Of a stretch of 58,115 bases of DNA, positions 1-8,299 are shown piece after piece. The stretch's first letter is position 1. Each line of letters starts with the position of its first letter. Where the stretch lies: NCBI RefSeq assembly GCF_012928505.1, contig NZ_JABBJN010000036.1, positions 1-58,115 of the forward strand. The letters run 5' to 3'. The notes below the pieces were generated by a model that was not told the origin of the DNA, ran no database searches, and was given only the letters and a program-made list of their open reading frames with translations. The position numbers and the translations under genes were made by a program. The DNA comes from Achromobacter sp. Bel. Its GTDB lineage: Bacteria; Pseudomonadota; Gammaproteobacteria; Burkholderiales; Burkholderiaceae_B.

Positions 1-96
1 CGCGCCGCGCGCTGCGGCAGGGGGATGGCGTTCAGCCAGGAAGCGCTGGGCCGCGTCTTGCAGCATGCGCTGGTCTTCGGTTAAAGGCAGAGTCAT
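1..96 (-). CDS. Acyl-CoA dehydrogenase, N-terminal fragment
   Basis: An open frame reads from ATG at 96 to the window edge and gives 32 residues beginning MTLPLTEDQRMLQDAAQRFL. This is the usual amphipathic first helix of acyl-CoA dehydrogenases (FAD flavoproteins oxidising acyl-CoA to enoyl-CoA). It follows the complete dehydrogenase gene at 150-1334 by 53 bases on the same strand, so it should be the last visible gene of the leftward operon, probably the second half of a two-dehydrogenase pair like that at 9526-11684. The catalytic part is outside the window, so only the family is supported. Confidence 0.75.
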   Translation of the reverse strand, partial: MTLPLTEDQRMLQDAAQRFLAERHPPAAARGA

Positions 97-149
97 GACG
101 ATCGGAATCAATGGAAGTGTCGAACTGCGGCCCGCACGCGCATCGGCCG

Positions 150-1334
150 TCAGGCCTTGGGCAGGCCCAGCATCTGTTCGGCGATGATGTTGCGCTGGAT
201 CTCGGAGGTACCGGCCAGGATGGTTTCCGCGCGCGACCACAGATAGGCATGGGTCAGCGCCGCCGCTTGCTCGTCGGCGCCTTCCGCCACGCAAGCGGTT
301 TCACCCAGCAATTGCATGGACAGTTCCAGCAGCCGCTGGTGCGCCTCGCTCCAATGGATCTTGGTGGACGACCCTTCCGGGCCGGGCGGGTCCCCCCGCA
401 TCGCGCCGGCCAGCGCGCGCTGCGACTTCAACGCCAGCACATGGCCGTCGGCCGCCAGCCGCGCCCACTTGTGGCGCACGGCGGCCGACGAGGCCGGCAC
501 GTGCCCGTACACATCGGGGCGCAACGCCAGGCGGCGCACCATATCCAGTTCCTGCGCGAAACGCACCAGCCGCGGGATGAAGTAGGTGCCGCGCTCGAAG
601 CTGGCGGCGGCCATCGCCACTTTCCAACCCTGGTTCGGATCGCCCAGCAACAGGTCGTGCGGCACGAAGACGTCTTCAAAGAACACCTCGCAGAATTCGG
701 CTTCACCCGTGATCTGCCGGATAGGTTCGACCCGCACCCCAGGGCTGCCCATGTCCACCAGCAGGAAACTCAGGCCACGGTGCTTGGGCGCCTGGGGATC
801 GGTGCGCGCCAGCACGAAGCACCATTGCGCGCGGTCCGCGAACGACGTCCAGATCTTGTGGCCGTTCAGCCGATAGCCGCCCGCCACAGGTTCGGCCCGC
901 GTGCGCACTGACGCCAGGTCGGAGCCGGCGCCCGGTTCCGAATAACCCTGGCACCAGACCTCGCGGTTGGCCAGGATGCCAGGCAGGAAACGCCGCTTCT
1001 GCGCCTCGGTGCCGAAGTGCAGCAGCGTCGGCGCCAGAATGCCATGGCCGATCAGGTTCACGCCCAACGGCGCGCCGCAGCGCGCGTGCTCTTCGTGAAA
1101 CACGGCCTGCCGCGACAACGGCAGGTCTTTCCCGCCATACGCTTCGGGCCAGCCCAGGCCGGACCAGCCATTGGCGCACAGGGTGTCTTCCCAGGCGCGC
1201 CGAAAATCCAGGTCGTGCGGGGCGGCCCCGCCCGGCCAATCCCGGGCGAAGGCGGCATAGGCCAAGGCTAGCCAGGCGCGCAGTTCCTGGCGGAAAGCGG
1301 CGTCATCCTGCGCCGCGTTCTGCAAACGACTCAT
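150..1334 (-). CDS. Acyl-CoA dehydrogenase (394 aa)
   Basis: This is a full-length FAD-dependent acyl-CoA dehydrogenase, which introduces a 2,3-double bond into an acyl-CoA thioester. The N-terminal helical domain is followed by the middle-domain signature GYSEPGAGSDLA, the WTSFADRAQW segment, and the C-terminal helix ending ILAGTSEIQRNIIAEQMLG, which shapes the flavin and substrate site. I start at the ATG at 1334 (MSRLQNAAQDD) because the open frame upstream of it runs into the Bug gene. The gene lies 5 bases after the Bug stop, so it is co-transcribed. The acyl substrate cannot be told from sequence. Two dehydrogenases in tandem often indicate a heterodimer or a branched or aromatic acyl substrate (inference). 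Confidence 0.9.
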   Translation of the reverse strand: MSRLQNAAQDDAAFRQELRAWLALAYAAFARDWPGGAAPHDLDFRRAWEDTLCANGWSGLGWPEAYGGKDLPLSRQAVFHEEHARCGAPLGVNLIGHGILAPTLLHFGTEAQKRRFLPGILANREVWCQGYSEPGAGSDLASVRTRAEPVAGGYRLNGHKIWTSFADRAQWCFVLARTDPQAPKHRGLSFLLVDMGSPGVRVEPIRQITGEAEFCEVFFEDVFVPHDLLLGDPNQGWKVAMAAASFERGTYFIPRLVRFAQELDMVRRLALRPDVYGHVPASSAAVRHKWARLAADGHVLALKSQRALAGAMRGDPPGPEGSSTKIHWSEAHQRLLELSMQLLGETACVAEGADEQAAALTHAYLWSRAETILAGTSEIQRNIIAEQMLGLPKA

Positions 1335-1339
1335 GCCTA

Positions 1340-2308
1340 CTACTCCAGGCGGATGTTGGATTCCCGCGCCACCTTGGCCCAGGTGGTCACGTCTTGCCGG
1401 ATGAAGGCGGAAAACGTCTTGGGATCGCTGCCGATGATGTCCAGCCCCAGGCCTACGAACTGCGCCTTCACATCGGGTTGCGCGAGGATCTGCGCGAGAT
1501 TCTGGTAGAGCTTGTCGATCACCGGCTGCGGCGTGCGCGCGGGCGCCACCAACCCCAACCACGGCATCGCCGAATAGCCCGGCAGACCCGACGCCGCCAC
1601 CGTCGGCAGATCCGGCACGGACGCCGACGGGCGCGTCGTGGTCACGGCCAGCGCGCGCAGCTTGCCGTCCTTGACGAAGGGGCCCGACGACGCCCATGCA
1701 TCGAACATCACCTGGATGCGCCCGGCCACAAGGTCGTTCAGCGCGGGCGCGCTGCCCTTGTACGGGATGTGCGCCATCTGCACGCCCGCCATGCTGTTGA
1801 AGAGTTCGGCTTCCAGATGCGTCGAACTGCCGGTGCCGACCGAACCGTAGCTGACCTTGCCCGGATTGGCCTTCAGGTAGGCGATCAGCTCGCCCACGTT
1901 CTTGGCCGGGATCGACGGATGCACTTCCAGCACGTGCACGACCGACGCCACCTGGCTGACCGCCGCGAAGTCCTTGATGGGGTCGTAATTGACCTTGGCG
2001 TAGATGCTGGGCGCGATACCCAGCGAGGACGCCGCCATCAGCAAGGTGTAGCCATCCGGCTCCGCTCGCGACACGTAGTCGGACGCGATCATCGTCCCGC
2101 CGCCCGGCTTGTTCTCAACGATCACGGGCTGCCCCAGCTTTGCGGTCAGGCGCTCGGCGAGCAGCCGGCTCATGATGTCCGCCGCGCCGCCGGGCGAAAA
2201 CGGCACCACGATGCGTACGGGCCGGCTGGGAAAGGGGTCCTGGGCCAGCGCCGGGTTCGCGACGCCGATGCAGGCCAGCGCAACGCCGGCCAATAGTCTC
2301 TTCATCAT
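1340..2308 (-). CDS. Bug-family tripartite tricarboxylate transport receptor (322 aa)
   Basis: This is a periplasmic solute-binding protein of the Bug (TctC) family, which binds carboxylates for tripartite tricarboxylate transporters or acts as an orphan sensor. The signal peptide is MMKRLLAGVALACIGVANPALAQ. The mature part opens with FPSRPVRIVVPFSPGGAADI and contains the family's VENKPGGGT loop. No TctA/TctB membrane subunits are encoded nearby, which is usual for the many orphan Bug proteins of Bordetella and Achromobacter. A strong ribosome site of the form GGAGGAGACAAGC precedes ATG 2308; a second in-frame ATG follows at once. Its place inside a CoA operon suggests it binds the acid that the operon degrades (inference). 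Confidence 0.92.
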   Translation of the reverse strand: MMKRLLAGVALACIGVANPALAQDPFPSRPVRIVVPFSPGGAADIMSRLLAERLTAKLGQPVIVENKPGGGTMIASDYVSRAEPDGYTLLMAASSLGIAPSIYAKVNYDPIKDFAAVSQVASVVHVLEVHPSIPAKNVGELIAYLKANPGKVSYGSVGTGSSTHLEAELFNSMAGVQMAHIPYKGSAPALNDLVAGRIQVMFDAWASSGPFVKDGKLRALAVTTTRPSASVPDLPTVAASGLPGYSAMPWLGLVAPARTPQPVIDKLYQNLAQILAQPDVKAQFVGLGLDIIGSDPKTFSAFIRQDVTTWAKVARESNIRLE

Positions 2309-2362
2309 GCTTGTCTCCTCCTGGGGATACGCTGCGCGCGGCCGCGTGATTGCGTATGCGCG

Positions 2363-4447
2363 CTACGGGGTTGCGGGCAGGATCAACGCGTCCAGCACTG
2401 CGACGCCCTGTCCCGCCTCTTTGATCAGCAATGGGTTGACTTCAATTTCCGCCACGTCCGCGGGCGCCGCAAGCAGGGCGTTGCCCACGGCCACGATGCT
2501 CCGGCACGCCGCCGCCAGATCGGCGCGGGGCTTGCCTCGGTAGCCGTCCAAAAGCGGAAACGCCTTGAGTTCGTGCAGCATCTGCAAGGCGATGTCTTCG
2601 TCCACCGGCAGCAGGCGATGGCTGGTGTCCTGGTACAGCTCGGTCAGCACACCGCCCAGGCCCACGGTCAGGACGGGGCCGAACACCGGATCGCGCGTGG
2701 CGCCCACGATGATCTCGGCCACGCCGCGCTCCATCTTCTGCACCATCACGCCATCGATACGCGCATCGGGTTGCGCTTGCCTGGCAGACTGGATCACCTG
2801 GCCGCAGGCCGCCTGCACCGCCGCGTCGTCCGCCAGCGCCAACGCCACGCCGCCGGCCTCCGTCTTGTGCGCGATGTCGGCGCTAAGAATCTTCAGCGCC
2901 ACGGGATAACCCGCCGCCTGCGCATCGGCCGTTGCCTCGCCGGCGTCGCGCGCCACACGCGCCCGCGCCTGCGGCAATCCGAAGGCGGCGACATACGCGC
3001 GCGCATCGACTTCATTGCAGGGCAGCGCCGGCGCAGGCATCGCCTCCAGGCGTGGCATCGGCGCGATGCGCTTGGCGCCGCGCGCCTCGCACCACAACAG
3101 GTACGGCGCCAGGGCGGACACGGCCTGCCCCAGATCTTCGAACACGGCGACTTCTGCCGCGCGCAAGGCAGCGCGGCTTTGCGCCAGGCCGGTATCGATC
3201 GCGACGAACAGGCGCCGGTGCTGGCGCGAGGCCTCGGCCAGCGCGTCCGCCATGCGGTCCAGCATGTAGCCGGGGGCATAGACCACCACTGCGTCGATCG
3301 CGTCCGTCGTCGCCAGGGCCTGCAGCACGGTACGCACGAAGTCGGGATCGTTGACCACATTGCCGGTCACGTCCACGGGATTGCCGACCATGCCGTAATC
3401 GGGAATCCCGCCGCGCAGCACGGCTTGCAAGGACGCGGGCAGATCGGGCAAGTGCAGCCCCGCGCCGATGAACTTGTCGGCCAGGATCGCGCCCAGCGCG
3501 CCCGACATCGTCAGCACGGCCACCCGTTTACCCGCGCTGCGGTGACGTAGCGTGGCCAGGCTGGCCAGATGGGCCATCTGCGCGAAGTCCGTGGCCTCGA
3601 TGACGTTCAACTGCCGGAAGGCCGCGGCGTACACGCGCCGGTCTCCGGCCAAGGCGGACGTGTGGGACCGCACGGCCGCTGCGCCCTTGTCCGTGTTGCC
3701 CGCCTTCAGCGCGATCAGCAGCTTGCCCTGGCGTTCAAGCTCGCGGCAGGCGCGCACGAAGCGGCCGCCGTCGCGCAGTTGCTCGATATAACCCAGCACG
3801 ATTTCGGTCTGCGGATCGGCGGCCAGGTATTCCAGGTATTGCGAAAAATCCAGGCACGCTTCATTGCCGGTATTGATGAAATGCGAAAACGGCAAGTCCA
3901 GCCTGCGCGCAATCGCGTATACCGCCGCGCAGACGTTGCCGCTTTGCGTCAGCAGGCTGACGACGCCCGGTCCGGTTTGCGCCGGCGCGGTCTTGAAGAC
4001 CGAGGCGAACGCAGTATGCGCCTGCGTGTTCAGGTTGGCGAAGCCCATGCAGTTCGGGCCCGCCACGGCCATGCCGCTTTCAGCCACGAAGGCTTCCATC
4101 TCGTCCTGCAGGCGCACGCCCTCGCCGCCCGCCTCGGCAAACCCGGCGGCATACACGATGGCGGCGCGCACGCCCCGGGCGTGGCAGCGGCGCAGCATGG
4201 GCGTGACCTCGGCGGCGGCGATGGCCAGCACCGCCAGATCCACCGCCTCGGGCACGGCCTCGATGTCGGGCCAACAGCGCTTGCCGAACACTTCCTGGTA
4301 CTTCGGGTTCACGGGATAGATGCCACCGGCGTAGCCGAAGCGGGTCAAGAGCTCCAGGGGCATGCCGCCGATTCGGCCGGCGTTCGCGCTGGCGCCGATC
4401 ATGGCGATGGACCCTGGGTTCAACAGGCAATCCAGGGCCGTCCTCAT
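2363..4447 (-). CDS. Acyl-CoA synthetase (ADP-forming type)/CoA-binding ATP-grasp protein (694 aa)
   Basis: This resembles the fused form of NDP-forming acyl-CoA synthetases. The order is a CoA-binding Rossmann domain (GSIAMIGASANAGRIGGMP), a succinyl-CoA-ligase-like domain (LLTQSGNVCAAV, with SHTSALAGD carrying the likely phospho-His), then a C-terminal ATP-grasp domain (GYPVALKILSADIAHKTEAGG). It would activate a carboxylic acid to its CoA ester. Its ATG at 4447 overlaps the stop of the crotonase gene (ATGA), showing translational coupling. The Bug receptor, dehydrogenases and crotonase around it make a pathway of uptake, CoA activation, oxidation and hydration. The particular acid is unknown; a protein acyl-CoA lyase-like role is not excluded. 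Confidence 0.88.
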   Translation of the reverse strand: MRTALDCLLNPGSIAMIGASANAGRIGGMPLELLTRFGYAGGIYPVNPKYQEVFGKRCWPDIEAVPEAVDLAVLAIAAAEVTPMLRRCHARGVRAAIVYAAGFAEAGGEGVRLQDEMEAFVAESGMAVAGPNCMGFANLNTQAHTAFASVFKTAPAQTGPGVVSLLTQSGNVCAAVYAIARRLDLPFSHFINTGNEACLDFSQYLEYLAADPQTEIVLGYIEQLRDGGRFVRACRELERQGKLLIALKAGNTDKGAAAVRSHTSALAGDRRVYAAAFRQLNVIEATDFAQMAHLASLATLRHRSAGKRVAVLTMSGALGAILADKFIGAGLHLPDLPASLQAVLRGGIPDYGMVGNPVDVTGNVVNDPDFVRTVLQALATTDAIDAVVVYAPGYMLDRMADALAEASRQHRRLFVAIDTGLAQSRAALRAAEVAVFEDLGQAVSALAPYLLWCEARGAKRIAPMPRLEAMPAPALPCNEVDARAYVAAFGLPQARARVARDAGEATADAQAAGYPVALKILSADIAHKTEAGGVALALADDAAVQAACGQVIQSARQAQPDARIDGVMVQKMERGVAEIIVGATRDPVFGPVLTVGLGGVLTELYQDTSHRLLPVDEDIALQMLHELKAFPLLDGYRGKPRADLAAACRSIVAVGNALLAAPADVAEIEVNPLLIKEAGQGVAVLDALILPATP

Positions 4448-5247
4448 GCCGTTTCGCCCTTCTTGTTGCGTTGGATGGCCTGGGCCAGTCCGCGCTCGCG
4501 CACCGCCTGGAATTCCTCGCTCAGATGCGACAGCTGATGCGTGTCGAAGTGCGCCGACAGCGCGGTGCGGAACCCCTGGGCGTCCGCGGTGCGGTTCAGC
4601 GACCGCTTGATCAGGCGCAGGCCGAACGGCGGCGCCTGGGCGATGCGCCGCGCCAGCGCCAGCGTCGCCTCGTCCAACTCGGCCTCGGGCACGACGCGGT
4701 TCACCATGCCGATGCGCAGCGCTTCCTGCGCATCGACTTTCTCACCGGTGTAGAGCATTTCCTTGGCTTTGCGCAGCCCCATCACCCACGGATGGATCAA
4801 CACCTCGGTCGCGGCGGCCGCCAGGGTATGGCCCACCGGATCCGAAAAATACGCCGTGTCCGAACACACCACCAGATCGCACATGTTGGCGATCATGAAT
4901 CCGCCGGCGACACAGGCGCCCTGCACTTGCGCGACGGTCGGCTTCGAAAAGTCCCAGATGCGCAGGCAATAGCCGTAATAGCGGCGCGATTCGTAGTCCC
5001 AGCGCTCTTCCACCGTGAAGTCGGCGCGCTTGGCCTGCGCTTCTTTCAGGTCGTGGCCCGCGGAGAAATGCGCGCCGCGGCCGGCCAGCACGACAACCCG
5101 CACGGAATCGTCTTGCTCGGCACGCGTCAGGGCGTCGTCCAGTTCGTCCAGCATCTGCTGGCTTTGGGCATTGCGCGCGGATTCGCGCGCCAGGCTGATG
5201 CGGCATACCGAGTCAAACTGCTCGATGGCCAGGGTGGTGTATTCCAT
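4444..5247 (-). CDS. Crotonase-superfamily protein, degenerate active site (267 aa)
   Basis: This belongs to the enoyl-CoA hydratase/isomerase (crotonase) family. The first oxyanion-hole segment GRGAHFSAGHDLKEA is present. In the second (VAGGFMIANMCDLVV, then AYFSDPVG) the position of the first hydratase glutamate is Met and that of the second is Asp. Classical hydration is therefore doubtful; isomerase, hydrolase or lyase chemistry is possible. The start is ATG 5247 (MEYTTLAIEQFD) after a GAGGAGA ribosome site; the longer frame upstream runs through the divergent promoter. It is first in the leftward operon, divergent from the IclR gene, and overlaps the CoA-ligase by four bases. Confidence 0.87.
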   Translation of the reverse strand: MEYTTLAIEQFDSVCRISLARESARNAQSQQMLDELDDALTRAEQDDSVRVVVLAGRGAHFSAGHDLKEAQAKRADFTVEERWDYESRRYYGYCLRIWDFSKPTVAQVQGACVAGGFMIANMCDLVVCSDTAYFSDPVGHTLAAAATEVLIHPWVMGLRKAKEMLYTGEKVDAQEALRIGMVNRVVPEAELDEATLALARRIAQAPPFGLRLIKRSLNRTADAQGFRTALSAHFDTHQLSHLSEEFQAVRERGLAQAIQRNKKGETA

Positions 5248-5333
5248 AGTCTCCTCGTCTCTTGCAATGTCCGCGCTCGACACCGGCGCGGATCGACTGG
5301 ATTGAATTAACGCACCCCAAATCCTAGAATACA

Positions 5334-5352
5334 AAATATTCAATAAATATTT
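5334..5352. promoter_or_regulatory. Candidate IclR operator (AAATATT-N5-AATATTT)
   Basis: A perfect 7-bp inverted repeat with a 5-bp centre lies in the 113-bp divergent gap, ending 8 bases before the IclR start codon. It is the only strongly AT-rich dyad in this stretch. IclR-family repressors commonly bind such short palindromes over their own promoter and the divergent operon; that assignment is inference. Confidence 0.5.
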
Positions 5353-5360
5353 CCCACAAT

Positions 5361-6134
5361 ATGAACAAACCAACTGCCACCGGCGGCACGCAAAGCATGC
5401 GCCGCGCCTTAGGGCTGCTGCGCGTGCTGGCGCAGCACCAGGAAGACGGCATCGACCTGCAGGGCGTGATGAGCGCCACCGGGCTGGAGCGCTCAACGGC
5501 GCACCGCCTGCTGAGCTGCCTGCTGGAAGAGCAGTTCGCCGAACGCGACCACCGCAACCGTCGCTACCGCCTCGGCGTGGATTCGATGCAATTGGGGTTT
5601 GCCGCCCTGCGGCGCACGCCCTTGCTGGACGCGCTGCGGCCGTTCGCGCAAAAGCTCGCGCGCCTGTCCGGCGACACCGTTTTCCTGGTGATCCGCCAGG
5701 GCGACTACGCGCTGTGCCTGTTGCGGGAAGCCGGGTCGTTTCCGGTGAAGGTGTTCACCATCGACCAGGGCGAACGCCGCCTGCTCGGTGTGGGCGCCGG
5801 CGGGCTGGCGCTGATGGCCAGCCTGCCGGACGAGGACATCGCGTCGCTATACGCCAGGCACGCGGCAAGCTACGCGCAGATCGGCGTCACCAGCAGCGCA
5901 TTGATGAAGGCCGTCAAGCAGACGCGCACGGCCGGGTACTCCGAGATCGTCGACACGATCACGCCGGGCGTGTCGGGCGTGGGGGTCGCGTTTCCAGTGT
6001 CGGAACTGACCTGGGTGGCGTTCAGCTTCGGGGCGATCAGCAGCCGGCTGGATGGGCCGCGCCGTGTACAGATGGGCGCGCTGCTGCGCGCCGAATGCCT
6101 GGCGTGGGCCCAGGACTACCTGGGCCACGCCTGA
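5361..6134 (+). CDS. IclR-family transcriptional regulator (257 aa)
   Basis: The N-terminal winged helix-turn-helix (about residues 10-75; SMRRALGLLRVLAQH, TGLERSTAHRLLSCLLEE) is followed by the IclR effector domain (LARLSGDTVFLVIRQGD, GAGGLALMASLPDEDI, GVSGVGVAFPV). Such proteins are usually one-component sensors of an aromatic or short carboxylic acid that control a divergent catabolic operon. Here the divergent operon is crotonase, CoA-ligase, Bug and acyl-CoA dehydrogenases. The start at 5361 has only a weak ribosome site but gives a normal family length. The effector is unknown. Confidence 0.92.
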   Translation: MNKPTATGGTQSMRRALGLLRVLAQHQEDGIDLQGVMSATGLERSTAHRLLSCLLEEQFAERDHRNRRYRLGVDSMQLGFAALRRTPLLDALRPFAQKLARLSGDTVFLVIRQGDYALCLLREAGSFPVKVFTIDQGERRLLGVGAGGLALMASLPDEDIASLYARHAASYAQIGVTSSALMKAVKQTRTAGYSEIVDTITPGVSGVGVAFPVSELTWVAFSFGAISSRLDGPRRVQMGALLRAECLAWAQDYLGHA

Positions 6135-6140
6135 GGCGGC

Positions 6141-6190
6141 GCGTTCCGCCGGGGGTGGCGGAACGCGGTCCGGGCGAAACGCCTGGACCG
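6141..6190. other. Two adjacent hairpins between convergent genes
   Basis: The IclR and thiolase genes converge here. GCGTTCCGCC (6141-6150) pairs perfectly with 6157-6166 across a 6-base loop. CGGTCC plus GGCG pair with CGCC plus GGACCG (6166-6190) around an AAA loop with one G-U pair. Neither is followed by a T-run, so these are better called transcript-end or stabilising hairpins than intrinsic terminators. Confidence 0.45.
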
Positions 6191-6220
6191 TTCGGGCTTG
6201 CGGCCGGGCTTGGGGCGGCC

Positions 6221-7402
6221 TTAAATGCGCTCGAAAATGGCGGCGATGCCTTGCCCGCCTCCGATGCACATCGTCACCAGGGCATAGCGCCCGCCCACGC
6301 GCTGCAGTTCATGCAGCGCCTTGACGGTGATGATCGCGCCGGTGGCGCCGATGGGGTGTCCCAAGCCGATGCCGCTGCCGTTCGGGTTGACCTTGGCCGG
6401 ATCCAGCTTCAGTTCGCGCGACACGGCGCAAGCCTGCGCCGCGAAGGCTTCATTGGCCTCGATGACGTCCAGCTGGTCCACGGTCAGGCCGGCGCGCTTG
6501 AGCGCCGCCTGCGTGGCCGGCACCGGGCCGATGCCCATGATGTCGGGATCGACGCCCGCATGGGCGTACGCCACCAGGCGGGCCAACGGCTTGATGCCGC
6601 GCTTGGCGGCCACCGAGGCGTTCATCAGCACCACGGCGCCCGCGCCGTCGTTCAAGCCCGAGGCGTTGCCCGCCGTGACCGTGCCGTTCTCCTTCTGGAA
6701 AACGGGCTTGAGCGTGGCCATGGTGGCAGCCGAGACATCGCGGCGCACGTGCTCGTCGGTGTCGAACACGACTTCGCCTTTGCGCGTCTTCTGCACCACC
6801 GGCACGATCTGGTCGCGGAAGTAGCCGGCGTCGATGGCGGCTGCCGCGCGGCGATGCGATTCGGCGGCCAGCGCGTCCTGGTCCTGGCGGCTGATACCGA
6901 ATTTGGCCGCCACGTTCTCGGCCGTGACGCCCATGTGCATGCGGCCGAACGGATCCGACAATGCGCCCGTCATCATGTCCAGCATGACGCTATCGCCCAT
7001 GCGGGCGCCCCAGCGCTGCGACGGCACGATGTAGGGCGCGCGGCTCATGCTTTCGGCGCCTGCGCCGATCGCGATCTCGGCGTCGCCCAGCAAGATCGTC
7101 TGGGCCGCCGACACGATGGCCTGCAGGCCCGAACCGCACAGGCGATTGACGTTGAAGGCGGGCGTTTCCTTGGCGATGCCGGCATTCATGGCGGCCACGC
7201 GCGACAGGTACATGTCGCGGGGTTCGGTATTGATGACGTGGCCGACCGCGACATGGCCGACCTCGTCGCCCTTGACGCCGGCGCGTTCAAGCGCGGCGCG
7301 GATGACGGTGGCGCCCAGGTCGCACGGCGGCACGTCTTTCAGCGCGCCCCCGAAGTCGCCGATGGCGGTGCGGACGGCCGAAGCGACGATGACTTCATTC
7401 AT
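6221..7402 (-). CDS. Acetyl-CoA acyltransferase, thiolase family (393 aa)
   Basis: This is a full-length thiolase that cleaves or forms 3-ketoacyl-CoA with CoA. The acylated cysteine is in NRLCGSGLQAIVSAAQ (about residue 88), the active-site His in GHPIGATGA, and the second catalytic Cys in the C-terminal CIGGGQGIA. ATG 7402 follows the strong ribosome site AAGGAGGAAACACC. It is the last gene of the leftward unit Bug-crotonase-thiolase and would supply the final chain-cleavage step after the dehydrogenases encoded divergently. Whether it is degradative or an AtoB-like biosynthetic enzyme cannot be told; context favours degradation. Confidence 0.93.
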   Translation of the reverse strand: MNEVIVASAVRTAIGDFGGALKDVPPCDLGATVIRAALERAGVKGDEVGHVAVGHVINTEPRDMYLSRVAAMNAGIAKETPAFNVNRLCGSGLQAIVSAAQTILLGDAEIAIGAGAESMSRAPYIVPSQRWGARMGDSVMLDMMTGALSDPFGRMHMGVTAENVAAKFGISRQDQDALAAESHRRAAAAIDAGYFRDQIVPVVQKTRKGEVVFDTDEHVRRDVSAATMATLKPVFQKENGTVTAGNASGLNDGAGAVVLMNASVAAKRGIKPLARLVAYAHAGVDPDIMGIGPVPATQAALKRAGLTVDQLDVIEANEAFAAQACAVSRELKLDPAKVNPNGSGIGLGHPIGATGAIITVKALHELQRVGGRYALVTMCIGGGQGIAAIFERI

Positions 7403-7469
7403 GGTGTTTCCTCCTTGTAGTGCTTTCCATCATACCGCCGGCCCGCCGCCCCCCGGAACGACCCCGGCG

Positions 7470-8270
7470 TCAGGCGCGGGGCTTGCGCGCGGCCCGCTGC
7501 GCGATGAAGGCGCCCACCGCATCCGCGTGTGCCTGGGTCTTGTGCGCCAGCGCCTGATACGCGGCCGACAGCTCCAGCAAGGTGTCCAGCCGCACATGCT
7601 GGCTTTCGCGCAGCAGGCGCTTGGTCAGCCGCACCGCGTCGGGGGAGTTCGCCGCCATGCGCGCGGCCAGCGCCTGCGCCGCAGGCAGCAGTTCAACAGC
7701 CGGCACGACGCGGGACACCAGCCCCCATTCCTGCGCCGTGCCCGCGTCGATGGCGTCCCCGGTGAACGACATCTCGGCCGCCCGCGCCGAGCCGATCAGC
7801 CGCGGCAGGAACCACGCGCCGCCGTCCCCCGGAACGATCCCCAGCTTGACGAAACTTTCCGCGAACGTCGCCCCTTCCGCGGCGATGCGCACATCGCACA
7901 TGCAAGCCAGATCGCAACCCGCGCCGACGGCCGGGCCGTTGACGGCCGCGATCGTCGGCACTTCCAGCGCATGCAGGGCCAGCGGCAAACGCTGGATGCC
8001 GTGGCGGTACTCCTGGCGCAAGGCGGCGCTGCCGACCTCGGGGCCGATCTGCCGCTGCATGTCGTTGATATTGCCGCCAGACGAAAACACCTTGCCCGCT
8101 GCCGTCAGGATCAGCACGCGCACGGAAGGATCCCGCTCGATGCGCGCGAACGCGGCCAGCAACTGGTCCACGATGCCGCTGCCGGTCAGCGCATTGCGCG
8201 TGGCCGGATCGTCCAGCGTCAGCGTTACGACGCCGTCCGCGCTTTGCTCGTAATGCACGAGTTCCGTCAT
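7470..8270 (-). CDS. Enoyl-CoA hydratase/isomerase family protein (266 aa)
   Basis: This has a crotonase fold with both oxyanion-hole segments: TAAGKVFSSGGNINDMQ and GPAVGAGCDLACMCDVR. The first catalytic Glu of hydratases appears as Asp (GCDLA), and at the second Glu position the segment reads FAESFVKLG, with a Phe at the aligned site, so the chemistry may not be simple hydration. The start is ATG 8270 with the ribosome site AAGGAGAAAGGC; the frame extends further upstream only into the Bug gene's end. It lies 29 bases after the Bug gene and 67 before the thiolase, consistent with one operon. Confidence 0.88.
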   Translation of the reverse strand: MTELVHYEQSADGVVTLTLDDPATRNALTGSGIVDQLLAAFARIERDPSVRVLILTAAGKVFSSGGNINDMQRQIGPEVGSAALRQEYRHGIQRLPLALHALEVPTIAAVNGPAVGAGCDLACMCDVRIAAEGATFAESFVKLGIVPGDGGAWFLPRLIGSARAAEMSFTGDAIDAGTAQEWGLVSRVVPAVELLPAAQALAARMAANSPDAVRLTKRLLRESQHVRLDTLLELSAAYQALAHKTQAHADAVGAFIAQRAARKPRA

Positions 8271-8299
8271 GCCTTTCTCCTTGTATGCAGGGTTGCGTG

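Noticed and set aside
5714..7420. 568-aa plus-strand frame over the IclR end and thiolase
   Set aside because: Spans two convergent real genes and their hairpin spacer; low-complexity composition.
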